Program-made: the position numbers and the translations under genes | In this document: positions 7,897-16,611 of the stretch, in pieces | Layout of the letters: each line of letters opens with the position of its first letter | Numbering within the stretch: the stretch's first letter is position 1 | Assembly: GCF_014203595.1 (NCBI RefSeq) | Contig: NZ_JACHJK010000015.1 | Coordinates: 124,001 to 188,000, forward strand | Length of the DNA: 64,000 bases | Direction: 5' to 3' | From: Streptomyces echinatus | GTDB taxonomy: Bacteria > Actinomycetota > Actinomycetes > Streptomycetales > Streptomycetaceae | The notes under the pieces: generated by a model | The model's input: the letters and a program-made list of their open reading frames with translations, nothing else | Told to the model about the DNA's origin: nothing | The model's database searches: none

Positions 7897-9153
7897 TCAG
7901 CCGAAGAAGTTCCGTACGTGCTCCAGCCCCTCGACCAGTGCGTCGATCTCGGCGGGCGTGGAGTACAGATAGAACGACGCTCGCGTAGTCGCAGGAATTC
8001 CGTAGCGGAGGCAGACCGGACGGGCGCAGTGGTGGCCGACCCGGACCGCGATGCCCTGCTCGTCGAGGACCTGGCCCACGTCGTGCGGGTGGATGTCGCC
8101 CAGCGTGAAGGAGATCGCGGCGCCCCGGTCCTCGGCCGTGGTCGGGCCGATGATCCGCAGGTCGGGGACCTCCGCCAGACGCCGGACGGCGTACTCCGTC
8201 AGCGCGTGCTCATGGGCGAGGATCTTGTCCATGCCGATCGACTGGAGGTAGTCGATCGCCGCGCCGAGACCGACCGCCTGCGCGATCGGCGGGGTGCCCG
8301 CCTCGAACTTGTGCGGCGCCGGGGCGTACGTGGAGGAGTGCATCGAGACGGTCTCGATCATCTCGCCGCCACCGAGGAACGGGGGCAGGTCCTCCAGCAG
8401 CTCCTGGCGGCCCCACAGGACGCCGATGCCGGTCGGGCCGCACATCTTGTGGCCGGTGAAGGCCACGAAGTCGGCCTGGAGGGCCTGGACGTCCATCGGC
8501 ATGTGCGGCGCGGCCTGGGAGGCGTCGATGCAGACGAGCGCGCCGACCTCCTGGGCGCGACGGATTATCGTCTCGACCGGATTGACCGTGCCCAGGATGT
8601 TCGACACCAGCACGAAGGAGACGATCTTCGTCTTCTCGGTGATGACCTCGTCGATGTTCGACAGGTCCAGGCGGCCGTCGTCGGTCAGGCCGAACCACTT
8701 CAGCTTCGCGCCCGTGCGCTGCGCCAGCAGCTGCCACGGCACGATGTTGGAGTGGTGCTCCATCTCCGTGATGACGATCTCGGTCTCGTGGTCCACCCGG
8801 TAGGGCTCGTCGGCCCAGCCCAGCATGTTCGCCACGAGGTTCAGCGACTCGGAGGCGTTCTTGGTGAAGATCACCTCGTCGCGGCTCGGCGCGTTGATGA
8901 ACGCGGCGACCTTGTCACGCGCGCCCTCGTACAGCGCCGTGGCCTCCTCGGCGAGCACATGCACACCGCGGTGGACGTTGGCGTTGTAGCGCTCGTAGTA
9001 CTCGCTCAGGGCGTCCAGCACCTGGCGCGGCTTCTGCGAGGTCGCCGCGTTGTCCAGGTACACGAGCTTCTTGCCGTCGTGGACCTGACGGTCCAGGACG
9101 GGGAAGTCCTTGCGGATCGCCTCGACGTCGAGGAGGCCCGGCAGCTGTGTCAC
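7897..9153 (-). CDS. sufS: Cysteine desulfurase SufS
   Basis: 418 aa class V aminotransferase-fold PLP enzyme that removes sulfur from cysteine for Fe-S assembly. The PLP lysine is Lys236 (AFTGHKMCGP). The catalytic cysteine is Cys376 in the short RVGHHCARP loop typical of the SufS group. The ATEMEHHSN-like region (EMEHHSNIVPW, residues 130-140) carries the cofactor-contacting His. The gene overlaps sufC by 4 nt upstream and precedes sufU, its usual partner. Confidence 0.93.
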   Translation of the reverse strand: MTQLPGLLDVEAIRKDFPVLDRQVHDGKKLVYLDNAATSQKPRQVLDALSEYYERYNANVHRGVHVLAEEATALYEGARDKVAAFINAPSRDEVIFTKNASESLNLVANMLGWADEPYRVDHETEIVITEMEHHSNIVPWQLLAQRTGAKLKWFGLTDDGRLDLSNIDEVITEKTKIVSFVLVSNILGTVNPVETIIRRAQEVGALVCIDASQAAPHMPMDVQALQADFVAFTGHKMCGPTGIGVLWGRQELLEDLPPFLGGGEMIETVSMHSSTYAPAPHKFEAGTPPIAQAVGLGAAIDYLQSIGMDKILAHEHALTEYAVRRLAEVPDLRIIGPTTAEDRGAAISFTLGDIHPHDVGQVLDEQGIAVRVGHHCARPVCLRYGIPATTRASFYLYSTPAEIDALVEGLEHVRNFFG

Positions 9154-9914
9154 GCGGATGCGCCACCCTTCACGTATGCCTCGTAGCCCTCGTTCTCCAG
9201 CTTGTCCGCGAGCTCGGGGCCACCGGACTCGACGATGCGGCCACCGGCGAACACGTGGACGTGGTCGGGCTTGATGTAGCGCAGGATGCGCGTGTAGTGC
9301 GTGATCAGCAGGGTGCCGACCTCGCCGGTCTCGCGGACGCGGTTGACGCCCTCGGAGACGATGCGGAGCGCGTCGACGTCCAGGCCGGAGTCGGTCTCGT
9401 CCAGGATCGCCATCTTCGGCTTGAGCAGCTCCAGCTGGAGGATCTCGTGGCGCTTCTTCTCACCGCCGGAGAAGCCCTCGTTCACGTTGCGCTCGGCGAA
9501 GGCCGGGTCCATGTTGAGGCGCTCCATGGCCTCCTTGACCTCCTTCACCCAGGTGCGCAGCTTCGGGGCCTCGCCGCGGATCGCGGTGGCGGAGGTGCGC
9601 AGGAAGTTGGAGACCGAGACGCCGGGGACCTCGACCGGGTACTGCATCGCCAGGAACAGGCCCGCGCGGGCACGCTCGTCGACGGACATCTCCAGGACGT
9701 CCTCGCCGTCGAGCAGCACGGTGCCGCTGGTGATCGTGTACTTCGGGTGACCCGCGAGGGAGTAGGCGAGGGTCGACTTGCCGGAGCCGTTGGGGCCCAT
9801 GATGGCGTGCGTCTCGCCCTGCTTCACGGTGAGGTCGACGCCCTTGAGGATCTCCTTCGTGGCGTTGTCGGCCTCGACGGTGACGTGCAGGTCTCGGATT
9901 TCAAGCGTTGCCAT
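9150..9914 (-). CDS. sufC: Fe-S cluster assembly ATPase SufC
   Basis: 254 aa ABC-type ATPase with Walker A GPNGSGKST (residues 40-48), the signature FSGGEKKR and Walker B MAILDETDSGLD, all standard for SufC. It forms the SufBCD scaffold complex and has no membrane domain. It sits between the Rieske ferredoxin gene and sufS within the operon, and its last bases overlap the sufS start (ATGA). Confidence 0.94.
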   Translation of the reverse strand: MATLEIRDLHVTVEADNATKEILKGVDLTVKQGETHAIMGPNGSGKSTLAYSLAGHPKYTITSGTVLLDGEDVLEMSVDERARAGLFLAMQYPVEVPGVSVSNFLRTSATAIRGEAPKLRTWVKEVKEAMERLNMDPAFAERNVNEGFSGGEKKRHEILQLELLKPKMAILDETDSGLDVDALRIVSEGVNRVRETGEVGTLLITHYTRILRYIKPDHVHVFAGGRIVESGGPELADKLENEGYEAYVKGGASA

Positions 9915-9921
9915 GGGTGCC

Positions 9922-10245
9922 TCAGGACTCCTGGGTGAGGGAGACGAGAACGTCGTCCCCTTCGATCTTTACGGGGTATACGGGGACGGGGCGCGTCGCG
10001 GGGAGGCCGGACGGCTTGCCGGTGCGCAGGTCGAAGGCGGAGCCGTGCAGCCAGCACTCGATCTGGCAGTCCTCCACCTCGCCCTCGGAGAGCGAGACGT
10101 TCGCGTGCGAGCAGATGTCGTATATGGCGAACACCTCCCCCTCGGTCCTCACGACCGAAACCGGCGTGCCGTCGAGTTCCACCCGCTTCGGGATGTCCTC
10201 CTCCAGCTCGCTCAGCCCGCAGGCGCGTACGAAGGTGCTGGTCAT
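9922..10245 (-). CDS. Rieske-type non-heme iron ferredoxin in the suf operon
   Basis: 107 aa. It contains both halves of the Rieske [2Fe-2S] site: CSHANVS (C-x-H) and CWLHGSAF (C-x2-H). It resembles the small ferredoxin components of dioxygenases (CinA/HcaC type), but no oxygenase gene is near. Placement inside the suf operon, overlapping sufD by 4 nt and 7 nt before sufC, is conserved in actinobacteria and suggests electron supply for cluster assembly; this role is inference. Confidence 0.88.
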   Translation of the reverse strand: MTSTFVRACGLSELEEDIPKRVELDGTPVSVVRTEGEVFAIYDICSHANVSLSEGEVEDCQIECWLHGSAFDLRTGKPSGLPATRPVPVYPVKIEGDDVLVSLTQES

Positions 10246-11426
10246 GCGACCGACGCCTCCAGCTCCTCCTCGATCTTGGCGAGCAGGCGCTCCTCGATGT
10301 CGGCGACACCGATCTGCTGGACCAGCTCGGCGAAGAAGCCGCGGACCACCAGGCGGCGGGCCTCGTGCTCCGGGATGCCGCGGGCCATCAGGTAGAAGAG
10401 CTGCTCGTCGTCGAAGCGGCCGGTGGCGGAGGCGTGGCCGGCGCCGACGATCTCGCCGGTCTCGATCTCCAGGTTAGGCACCGAGTCGACGCGCGCGCCG
10501 TCCGTGAGGACCAGGTTGCGGTTCATCTCGTAGGTGTCCGTGCCCTCGGCCTTGGCCTCGATGAGCACGTCACCGATCCAGACCGCGTGCGCGCTCTCGC
10601 CCTGCAGCGCACCCTTGTACATGACGTTGGACTTGCAGTGCGGGGTGTTGTGGTCGACGAGGAGACGGTGCTCCTGGTGCTGGCCGGAGTCGGTGAAGTA
10701 CAGACCGAACAGCTCGGCCTCACCGCCGGTGCCGGCGTAGGCGACGCGCGGGTGCAGGCGGACGAGGTCGCCGCCGAAGGTGACCACGAAGGACTTGAAG
10801 GTGGCGTCCCGGCCGATCAGCGCGTTGTGCTGGCCGACGTGGACGGCCTTGTCGTCCCAGTCCTGGACGGAGACGACGGTCAGCTTGGCGCCGTCACCCA
10901 GGACGTAGTCGACGTTGGCGGCCAGTACGGCGTCACCGGTGTGGTCGATGACGACGACGGCCTCGGCGAAGGCGCCCAGCTCGATCACCTGGTGACCGTA
11001 GGCGACCCCGCCCTCGCCGTGCACGGCGATGCGGATCGGCTCGCTGAGGACCGTCTCCTTGGGGACGGTGACCACGCCGGCCTTCTCGAAGGCCGAGTAC
11101 GCCTGGGCGGCGACGCGGTCGACGGGGGTGCCGGCCCTGCCGATGCGGGCGTCGTCGCGGCCGACCGTCTCGACGGTCACACCCTCGGGAGCCCGGACGT
11201 CCACCTTCACGCCGTCACCGGTCGCGACCGCGGTGCCGTCGTGCAGCCCGCGCAGCCGCTCCAGCGGGGTGAACCGCCACTCCTCCTCGCGGCCGTGGGG
11301 GACGGGGAAGTCCGCCACGTCGAAGGACGGGGGCGCGCTCATGCGCGTGGCGACGGTCGACTCGGCGGCCACCGCGATCTGGCCGGCCGTGGTGGACCCG
11401 ACCGGGTAATTCTGAGCCTCAGCCAT
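10242..11426 (-). CDS. sufD: Fe-S cluster assembly protein SufD
   Basis: 394 aa. SufD pairs with SufB to form the scaffold heterodimer that binds SufC. The C-terminal family region reads EIVGAGHASATGRFDDEQLFYLMARGIPE and then ARRLVVRGFFAE, matching the SufB/SufD core. The beta-helical middle is typical. It lies 61 nt after sufB and overlaps the ferredoxin gene. Motif similarity with the upstream SufB is evident (DEQLFYLMARG versus EDQLFYLMSRG). Confidence 0.93.
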   Translation of the reverse strand: MAEAQNYPVGSTTAGQIAVAAESTVATRMSAPPSFDVADFPVPHGREEEWRFTPLERLRGLHDGTAVATGDGVKVDVRAPEGVTVETVGRDDARIGRAGTPVDRVAAQAYSAFEKAGVVTVPKETVLSEPIRIAVHGEGGVAYGHQVIELGAFAEAVVVIDHTGDAVLAANVDYVLGDGAKLTVVSVQDWDDKAVHVGQHNALIGRDATFKSFVVTFGGDLVRLHPRVAYAGTGGEAELFGLYFTDSGQHQEHRLLVDHNTPHCKSNVMYKGALQGESAHAVWIGDVLIEAKAEGTDTYEMNRNLVLTDGARVDSVPNLEIETGEIVGAGHASATGRFDDEQLFYLMARGIPEHEARRLVVRGFFAELVQQIGVADIEERLLAKIEEELEASVA

Positions 11427-11487
11427 GGCTGTCGGTCTGCTCTCTTTCCTGCGTCAGTTTCGCTAGCTGGGGTCCGGAGGCGGGGGC

Positions 11488-12909
11488 TTAGCCGACCGCG
11501 CCTTCCATCTGCAGCTCGATCAGCCGGTTGAGCTCGAGGGCGTACTCCATGGGCAGCTCCTTGGCGATGGGCTCGACGAAGCCGCGCACGATCATCGCCA
11601 TCGCCTCGAACTCGCTCAGACCACGGCTCATCAGGTAGAAGAGCTGGTCCTCGGAGACCTTGGAGACGGTCGCCTCGTGACCCATGGACACGTCGTCCTC
11701 GCGGACGTCCACGTAGGGGTACGTGTCGGAGCGGGAGATCGTGTCGACGAGCAGCGCGTCGCACAGCACGTTCGACTTGGATCCGGCGGCGCCCTCGCCG
11801 ATCTCGACGAGACCGCGGTAGGAGGTGCGGCCACCGCCGCGCGCCACGGACTTCGACACGATGTTGGAGGAGGTGTTCGGCGCCATGTGGACCATCTTGG
11901 AGCCGGCGTCCTGGTGCTGGCCCTCGCCCGCGAAGGCGATGGAGAGGGTCTCACCCTTGGCGTGCTCGCCCATCAGGTAGACGGCCGGGTACTTCATGGT
12001 GACCTTGGAGCCGATGTTGCCGTCGATCCACTCCATGGTCGCGCCCTCGTACGCCACGGCGCGCTTGGTGACCAGGTTGTAGACGTTGTTCGACCAGTTC
12101 TGGATGGTCGTGTAGCGGCAGCGGGCGCCCTTCTTCACGATGATCTCGACCACCGCGGAGTGCAGGGAGTCCGACTTGTAGATCGGCGCGGTGCAGCCCT
12201 CGACGTAGTGGACGTAGGCGTCCTCGTCGACGATGATCAGGGTCCGCTCGAACTGGCCCATGTTCTCCGTGTTGATACGGAAGTAGGCCTGGAGCGGGAT
12301 CTCGACGTGCACGCCCTTCGGCACGTAGATGAAGGAGCCGCCGGACCACACGGCCGTGTTCAGCGCGGCGAACTTGTTGTCACCGGCCGGGATGACCGTG
12401 CCGAAGTACTCCTTGAAGAGCTCCGGGTGCTCCTTCAGGGCGGTGTCGGTGTCGAGGAAGATGACGCCCTGCTCCTCCAGGTCCTCGCGGATCTGGTGGT
12501 AGACGACCTCCGACTCGTACTGGGCGGCGACACCGGCGACGAGGCGCTGCTTCTCGGCCTCCGGGATGCCCAGCTTGTCGTAGGTGTTCTTGATGTCCTC
12601 GGGCAGGTCCTCCCAGGACTCCGCCTGCTTCTCCGTGGAGCGCACGAAGTACTTGATGTTGTCGAAGTCGATACCCGAGAGGTCGGAGCCCCAGTTCGGC
12701 ATCGGCTTCTTCTCGAAGAGCTTCAGGCCCTTCAGGCGCAGCTTCGTCATCCACTCCGGCTCGGACTTCTTGCCCGAGATGTCGCGGACGACGTCCTCGT
12801 TCAGGCCGCGCCTGGCGGAGGCACCGGCGACGTCGGAGTCGGCCCAGCCGTATTCGTACTTGCCCAGGCCCTCGAGCTCAGGGTGGGCAGTCTCCGTGGG
12901 GAGAGTCAT
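11488..12909 (-). CDS. sufB: Fe-S cluster assembly protein SufB
   Basis: 473 aa, normal length. SufB is the scaffold subunit on which the nascent cluster forms. Characteristic stretches include SKKSEPEWM-like GKKSEPEWMTKLRLKGL near residue 47, GVHVEIPLQAYFRIN (about 200), VHYVEGCTAP (about 233) with the conserved Cys, and EDQLFYLMSRGLSE near the C-terminus. Its start overlaps the sufR stop by 4 nt (ATGA), so repressor and scaffold are co-translated. Confidence 0.94.
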   Translation of the reverse strand: MTLPTETAHPELEGLGKYEYGWADSDVAGASARRGLNEDVVRDISGKKSEPEWMTKLRLKGLKLFEKKPMPNWGSDLSGIDFDNIKYFVRSTEKQAESWEDLPEDIKNTYDKLGIPEAEKQRLVAGVAAQYESEVVYHQIREDLEEQGVIFLDTDTALKEHPELFKEYFGTVIPAGDNKFAALNTAVWSGGSFIYVPKGVHVEIPLQAYFRINTENMGQFERTLIIVDEDAYVHYVEGCTAPIYKSDSLHSAVVEIIVKKGARCRYTTIQNWSNNVYNLVTKRAVAYEGATMEWIDGNIGSKVTMKYPAVYLMGEHAKGETLSIAFAGEGQHQDAGSKMVHMAPNTSSNIVSKSVARGGGRTSYRGLVEIGEGAAGSKSNVLCDALLVDTISRSDTYPYVDVREDDVSMGHEATVSKVSEDQLFYLMSRGLSEFEAMAMIVRGFVEPIAKELPMEYALELNRLIELQMEGAVG

Positions 12910-13640
12910 GCGGGGTTCCTCCCGGCCGTGCTTGCAGGTGCGTCAGTGGATGTCTTGGGGATGAACGTCGTGCAGACGCCGTCGCCGTGCGCGATGGTCG
13001 CCAGTCGCTGGACGTGAGTACCCAGCAGCTCTGCGAAGATCTCCGTCTCCGCCTCGCACAGCTGCGGGAACTGTTCCGCGACGTGGGCGACCGGGCAGTG
13101 GTGCTGGCAGAGCTGCTCGCCGACCGGTGCGCTGCGCGCCGTAGCAGCGTACCCGTCGACGCTCAAGGCCTTGGCCAGCGCTTCGGCCCGTTTGTCGGGT
13201 GTCACGGCCTCGATCGCCTCGCGGTACGCGCTCGCCTGGGCGGCGATCCGGGCGCGGGCGAACGCGGCGACCGCCTCGGGGCCGCCCCCCTGCTCGGCGA
13301 TCCAGCGGAGCGCGTCCACGGCGAGCTTGTCGTACGACTGGTCGAAGGCGTCCCGGCCGCAGTCGGTGAGCGCGAAGACCCTGGCGGGCCGGCCGCGCGT
13401 GCGCGTGCCGTACACACGCTGCTCACGCGCCGCCACGACGTCGTCGGCGACCAGCGCGTCCAGGTGACGCCGTACGGCCGCCTGGGTCAGTCCCAGCCGG
13501 CCCGCGAGTTCGGCGACGGTCGACGGGCCGTGGTCCAGGATGGACCGCGCGACCCGGTTGCGCGTCGAGCGCTCACCGGTCGCTAGCTCCTCCTGAGGGG
13601 CCCCCGTGGGGGTCTCCCGAGCCTCGCCGACGTTTTTCAC
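12906..13640 (-). CDS. sufR: Fe-S-sensing repressor of the suf operon
   Basis: 244 aa from the GTG at 13640. The N-terminal winged helix-turn-helix is ArsR/DeoR-like (VAELAGRLGLTQAAVRRHLDAL). The C-terminal region holds the cluster ligands Cys178, Cys182 and Cys195 (LCQHHCPVAH and QLCEAE). SufR binds DNA in the cluster-loaded form and represses suf; loss of the cluster derepresses it. The GTG was preferred because it gives the KNVGEARETP start seen in relatives; a TTG at 13676 would also be in frame. An operator overlaps this start. Confidence 0.9.
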   Translation of the reverse strand: MKNVGEARETPTGAPQEELATGERSTRNRVARSILDHGPSTVAELAGRLGLTQAAVRRHLDALVADDVVAAREQRVYGTRTRGRPARVFALTDCGRDAFDQSYDKLAVDALRWIAEQGGGPEAVAAFARARIAAQASAYREAIEAVTPDKRAEALAKALSVDGYAATARSAPVGEQLCQHHCPVAHVAEQFPQLCEAETEIFAELLGTHVQRLATIAHGDGVCTTFIPKTSTDAPASTAGRNPA

Positions 13641-13653
13641 AACGCCATTGTTG
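13640..13653. promoter_or_regulatory. SufR operator (CAAC-N6-GTTG)
   Basis: CAACGCCATTGTTG is an exact match to the CAAC-N6-GTTG site that I recall being reported for Streptomyces SufR. It overlaps the first base of the sufR GTG. A TTGTCA hexamer at 13671-13676 (minus strand) and the CAACAAT around 13647-13653 could be the -35 and -10 elements, which would make the message nearly leaderless. Confidence 0.75.
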
Positions 13654-13712
13654 CGTAATTCCGCGGAGCCTGACAAGCGACGTCCGGATCATCGCGCGGT
13701 GCCCTGCATCAC

Positions 13713-13726
13713 TTAGGCCTACCTAA
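13713..13726. promoter_or_regulatory. Possible iron box (IdeR/DmdR-like)
   Basis: TTAGGCCTACCTAA is an inverted repeat, TTAGG-N4-CCTAA, matching 12 of the last 14 bases of the 19-bp actinobacterial iron box. The outer half-site is missing. It lies between the divergent sufR and acetyltransferase genes, so iron-dependent control of suf is possible but unproven. Confidence 0.4.
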
Positions 13727-13823
13727 TCCGACCTGCGGAAACGATCTTCTGATCGATCATCCAGGCCCGTTCCGAGGGCAATCCGGTGGCGTCGCGAGAC
13801 CGCGTGGGGAAGACTCCCTGACC

Positions 13824-14639
13824 ATGCCCGCACCCCTTCCGACCGGCCCTCTTGTCACTCGCGACACCCTCGCGGCAGGCCTGCGTCTGCTGGGTGCCGA
13901 GACCGGCGAGACCCTCCTCGTGCACTCCTCGCTCAGCTCCCTCGGCTGGGTGAACGGCGGGGCGGTCGCCGTCGTCCAGGCACTCCTCGACGTGCTCGGC
14001 CCGTCCGGCACGCTCGTCGTCCCCACCCAGACCGGCGACCAGTCCGATCCGGCCGCATGGGGGAGCCCGCCGGTGCCGGCGGAGTGGTGGGACCGGATCC
14101 GCGCCACCATGCCCCCGTACGACCCGCTGATCACCCCCGCGCTCGGGGTCGGCGTGATACCGGAGACCGTGCGGACCTGGCCGGGCGCCCTGCGCAGCGC
14201 GCACCCGCAGACCTCGTTCGCCGCGCTCGGTCCCCGCGCACGGGAGATCACCGAGGACCACGCCCCGGACTGCCGGCTCGGCGAGCGCAGCCCGCTGGCC
14301 CGGCTGGAGCGGCTGGGCGCCCGGGTGCTGCTGCTCGGCGCGGGCTACGACGCCTGCACCGCCTTCCACCTGGCCGAGTACCGGATACCCGCGCCCCGTG
14401 TGGAGGTCGGGCGGCCCGCCCCGGGCGGCGGCTGGGAGACGGTGGTCGAGGTCTCGATCACCTCCGACCGGTTCGACGAGCTGGGGCACGACTACGAACG
14501 GGACCGGTCCGTGCTGCGCGGGCGGGTGGGCGCGGCGGAGGTCCGGCTGTTCCCGGTGGCGGACGCCGTGGCCTACGCCGAGCGGTGGCTCCCGCTGCAC
14601 CGGCCCCGTGAGGAGGACTTCCCCCACCCGGCCGCCTGA
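13824..14639 (+). CDS. Aminoglycoside N(3)-acetyltransferase (AAC(3)) family protein
   Basis: 271 aa, full length. Family signatures are LLVHSSLSSLGWVNGGA (residues 32-48), GTLVVPTQT, and the C-terminal half with HPQTSFAALGPRA and LLLGAGYDACTAFHLAEYR. AAC(3) enzymes use acetyl-CoA to acetylate the 3-amino group of 2-deoxystreptamine aminoglycosides. Many chromosomal Streptomyces homologues lack known resistance activity, so the true acceptor is uncertain. It is transcribed away from sufR and ends about 30 nt before an ABC transporter gene. Confidence 0.85.
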   Translation: MPAPLPTGPLVTRDTLAAGLRLLGAETGETLLVHSSLSSLGWVNGGAVAVVQALLDVLGPSGTLVVPTQTGDQSDPAAWGSPPVPAEWWDRIRATMPPYDPLITPALGVGVIPETVRTWPGALRSAHPQTSFAALGPRAREITEDHAPDCRLGERSPLARLERLGARVLLLGAGYDACTAFHLAEYRIPAPRVEVGRPAPGGGWETVVEVSITSDRFDELGHDYERDRSVLRGRVGAAEVRLFPVADAVAYAERWLPLHRPREEDFPHPAA

Positions 14640-14656
14640 AGGGCAAGCGGTCTCCC

Positions 14657-14662
14657 TAGACT
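14657..14662 (+). promoter_or_regulatory. -10-like hexamer before the ABC transporter gene
   Basis: TAGACT lies 8 nt before the ATG at 14671, with no Shine-Dalgarno between. This spacing suggests a leaderless transcript for the ATP-binding subunit. Confidence 0.45.
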
Positions 14663-14670
14663 CTGGACCC

Positions 14671-15648
14671 ATGCGAAGTGAGTCCGTCCACCCGTCTCCC
14701 GGCCACCACCCCCCGGAAAGACGCTTCGCGCCGCACCCGCTGATCGAGGTCCAGGGCCTGGTGAAGCGGTACGGCACGAAAACCGCGGTGGACGGCCTCG
14801 ACCTGGTGGCCGGTGCGGGCGTGACCGCCGTGCTCGGCCCCAACGGGGCGGGGAAGACGACCACGGTCGAGACCTGTGAGGGATACCGGAAGCCGGACTC
14901 CGGCACGGTGCGCGTCCTGGGTCTCGACCCCGTGCGGCAGTCCGCCGAGCTGCGGCCCCGCATCGGCGTGATGCTGCAGTCCGGGGGCGTGTACTCGGGC
15001 GCCCGCGCGGACGAGATGCTCCGGCACGTGGCGAAACTGCACGCGCACCCGCTGGACGTCGACGCCCTCGTCGACCGCCTCGGCCTCGGCTCCTGCGGCC
15101 GGACCGGCTACCGCCGGCTCTCCGGCGGCCAGCAGCAGCGCCTCGCGCTCGCCATGGCCGTCGTGGGCCGTCCGGAGCTGGTGTTCCTGGACGAGCCGAC
15201 GGCCGGACTCGACCCGCAGGCCCGACGGGCCACCTGGGACTTGGTGCGGGACCTGCGCGCCGACGGCGTCTCGGTGATCCTCACCACGCACCACATGGAC
15301 GAGGCCGAGCAGCTCGCCGACGACGTGGCGATCATCGACGGCGGCCGGGTCATCGCCCAGGGCTCCCCCGAGGAGCTGTGCAAGGGCGGCGCCGAGAACA
15401 CCCTGCGCTTCACCGGCCGCCCCGGCCTCGACGTCGGCTCGCTGCTCAAGGCCCTCCCGGCCGACTGCACGGCCGCCGAGCTGACCCCGGGCTCCTACCG
15501 GGTCGTCGGCAACGTCGATCCCCAGCTGCTGGCCACGGTCACCTCCTGGTGCGCCCAGCACGGGGTGATGCCGGACCGGATCTCGGTGGAACGCCACACC
15601 CTGGAAGACGTCTTCCTGGAGCTCACCGGCAAGGAGCTGCGCTCGTGA
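14671..15648 (+). CDS. ABC transporter ATP-binding protein (DrrA/ABC-2 type)
   Basis: 325 aa. Walker A is GPNGAGKTTT (near residue 52), the signature is LSGGQQQRLALAM, and Walker B is LVFLDEPTAGLD followed by the switch His region TTHHMDEAEQL. The C-terminal extension is typical of drug/lipid-exporter ATPases. It overlaps the permease gene by 4 nt (GTGA), forming a two-gene transporter. In actinobacteria this pair is commonly found beside ctaA; the cargo is unknown. Confidence 0.88.
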   Translation: MRSESVHPSPGHHPPERRFAPHPLIEVQGLVKRYGTKTAVDGLDLVAGAGVTAVLGPNGAGKTTTVETCEGYRKPDSGTVRVLGLDPVRQSAELRPRIGVMLQSGGVYSGARADEMLRHVAKLHAHPLDVDALVDRLGLGSCGRTGYRRLSGGQQQRLALAMAVVGRPELVFLDEPTAGLDPQARRATWDLVRDLRADGVSVILTTHHMDEAEQLADDVAIIDGGRVIAQGSPEELCKGGAENTLRFTGRPGLDVGSLLKALPADCTAAELTPGSYRVVGNVDPQLLATVTSWCAQHGVMPDRISVERHTLEDVFLELTGKELRS

Positions 15649-16415
15649 CCACCGTGGGTACCTACACCCCGAAGCCCGGAGCCGCCCCGCTCCCCCGCAT
15701 GATCGCGGCGCAGGCGGCGCTGGAGACGAGGATGCTGCTGCGCAACGGCGAGCAGCTGCTGCTGACGGTGGTCATCCCGACCCTGCTGCTGGTGCTCTTC
15801 AGCTCGGTCGACATCGTGGACACCGGCAAGGGCGAGGCCGTCGACTTCCTCGCCCCGGGCATCCTGGCCCTGGCCGTGATGTCGACGGCGTTCACCGGCC
15901 AGGCCATCGCCACGGGCTTCGAGCGCCGCTACGGCGTCCTGAAGCGGCTCGCCTCCTCGCCGCTGCCCCGCTGGGGCCTGATGACCGCGAAGACGGCGTC
16001 CGTGCTGGTCACGGAGATCCTCCAGGTCGTGCTGCTGACCGTCATCGCCTTCGCGCTGGGCTGGTCCCCGCACGGCAGCCCCGCCGCCGTCCTGCTGCTG
16101 CTCGTCGTCGGCACCGCCGCGTTCTCCGGGCTGGGCCTGCTGATGGCGGGCACCCTCAAGGCGGAGGCGACGCTGGCCGCCGCCAACCTGGTCTTCCTGC
16201 TGCTGCTCGTGGGCGGCGGGGTGATCGTGCCGCTGGAGAAGTTCGGCTCGGCGGGCGAGCAGGTGCTCGGCCTGCTGCCGGTCTCCGCGCTCTCGGACGG
16301 CCTGCGGGACGTGCTCCAGCACGGCGCCGGCATGCCCTGGGCCGACCTGGGGATCCTCGCCGTGTGGGCGGTGGCCGGGCTGGCCGCGGCGGGCAGGTTC
16401 TTCCGCTGGGAGTGA
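15645..16415 (+). CDS. ABC-2 type transporter permease
   Basis: 256 aa from the GTG at 15645, which overlaps the ATPase stop. About six hydrophobic segments are visible, beginning LLLTVVIPTLLLVLFSSV and including LLTVIAFALGW and LVFLLLLLVGGGVIVPL. The conserved ABC-2 region GFERRYGVLKRLASSPLPRW lies at about residues 88-107. It forms the membrane half of the exporter with the upstream ATPase. A longer in-frame start inside the ATPase gene is rejected. Confidence 0.87.
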   Translation: MTTVGTYTPKPGAAPLPRMIAAQAALETRMLLRNGEQLLLTVVIPTLLLVLFSSVDIVDTGKGEAVDFLAPGILALAVMSTAFTGQAIATGFERRYGVLKRLASSPLPRWGLMTAKTASVLVTEILQVVLLTVIAFALGWSPHGSPAAVLLLLVVGTAAFSGLGLLMAGTLKAEATLAAANLVFLLLLVGGGVIVPLEKFGSAGEQVLGLLPVSALSDGLRDVLQHGAGMPWADLGILAVWAVAGLAAAGRFFRWE

Positions 16416-16418
16416 CCC

Positions 16419-16441
16419 GGGCCCGCGCCTGCCGCGGGCCC
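16419..16441 (+). terminator. Terminator hairpin after the ABC transporter operon
   Basis: GGGCCCGCG pairs with CGCGGGCCC around a 5-nt loop, starting 3 nt after the permease stop. Confidence 0.6.
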
Positions 16442-16611
16442 TGCCGAGCACGGGACACGGGAGCGGCCCCTCGGCCACGCGTGCGGAACCACTGTGCCGC
16501 GCGGGAACGGGCCCTCGGCCACGCCCGTCCGGGCCGTAGTGACGCGTGGGAGTGACCCGCATGACGCGTGAGAGTGACCCTCGTGAACGCGTGCACAAGC
16601 GGCGGCCTACC

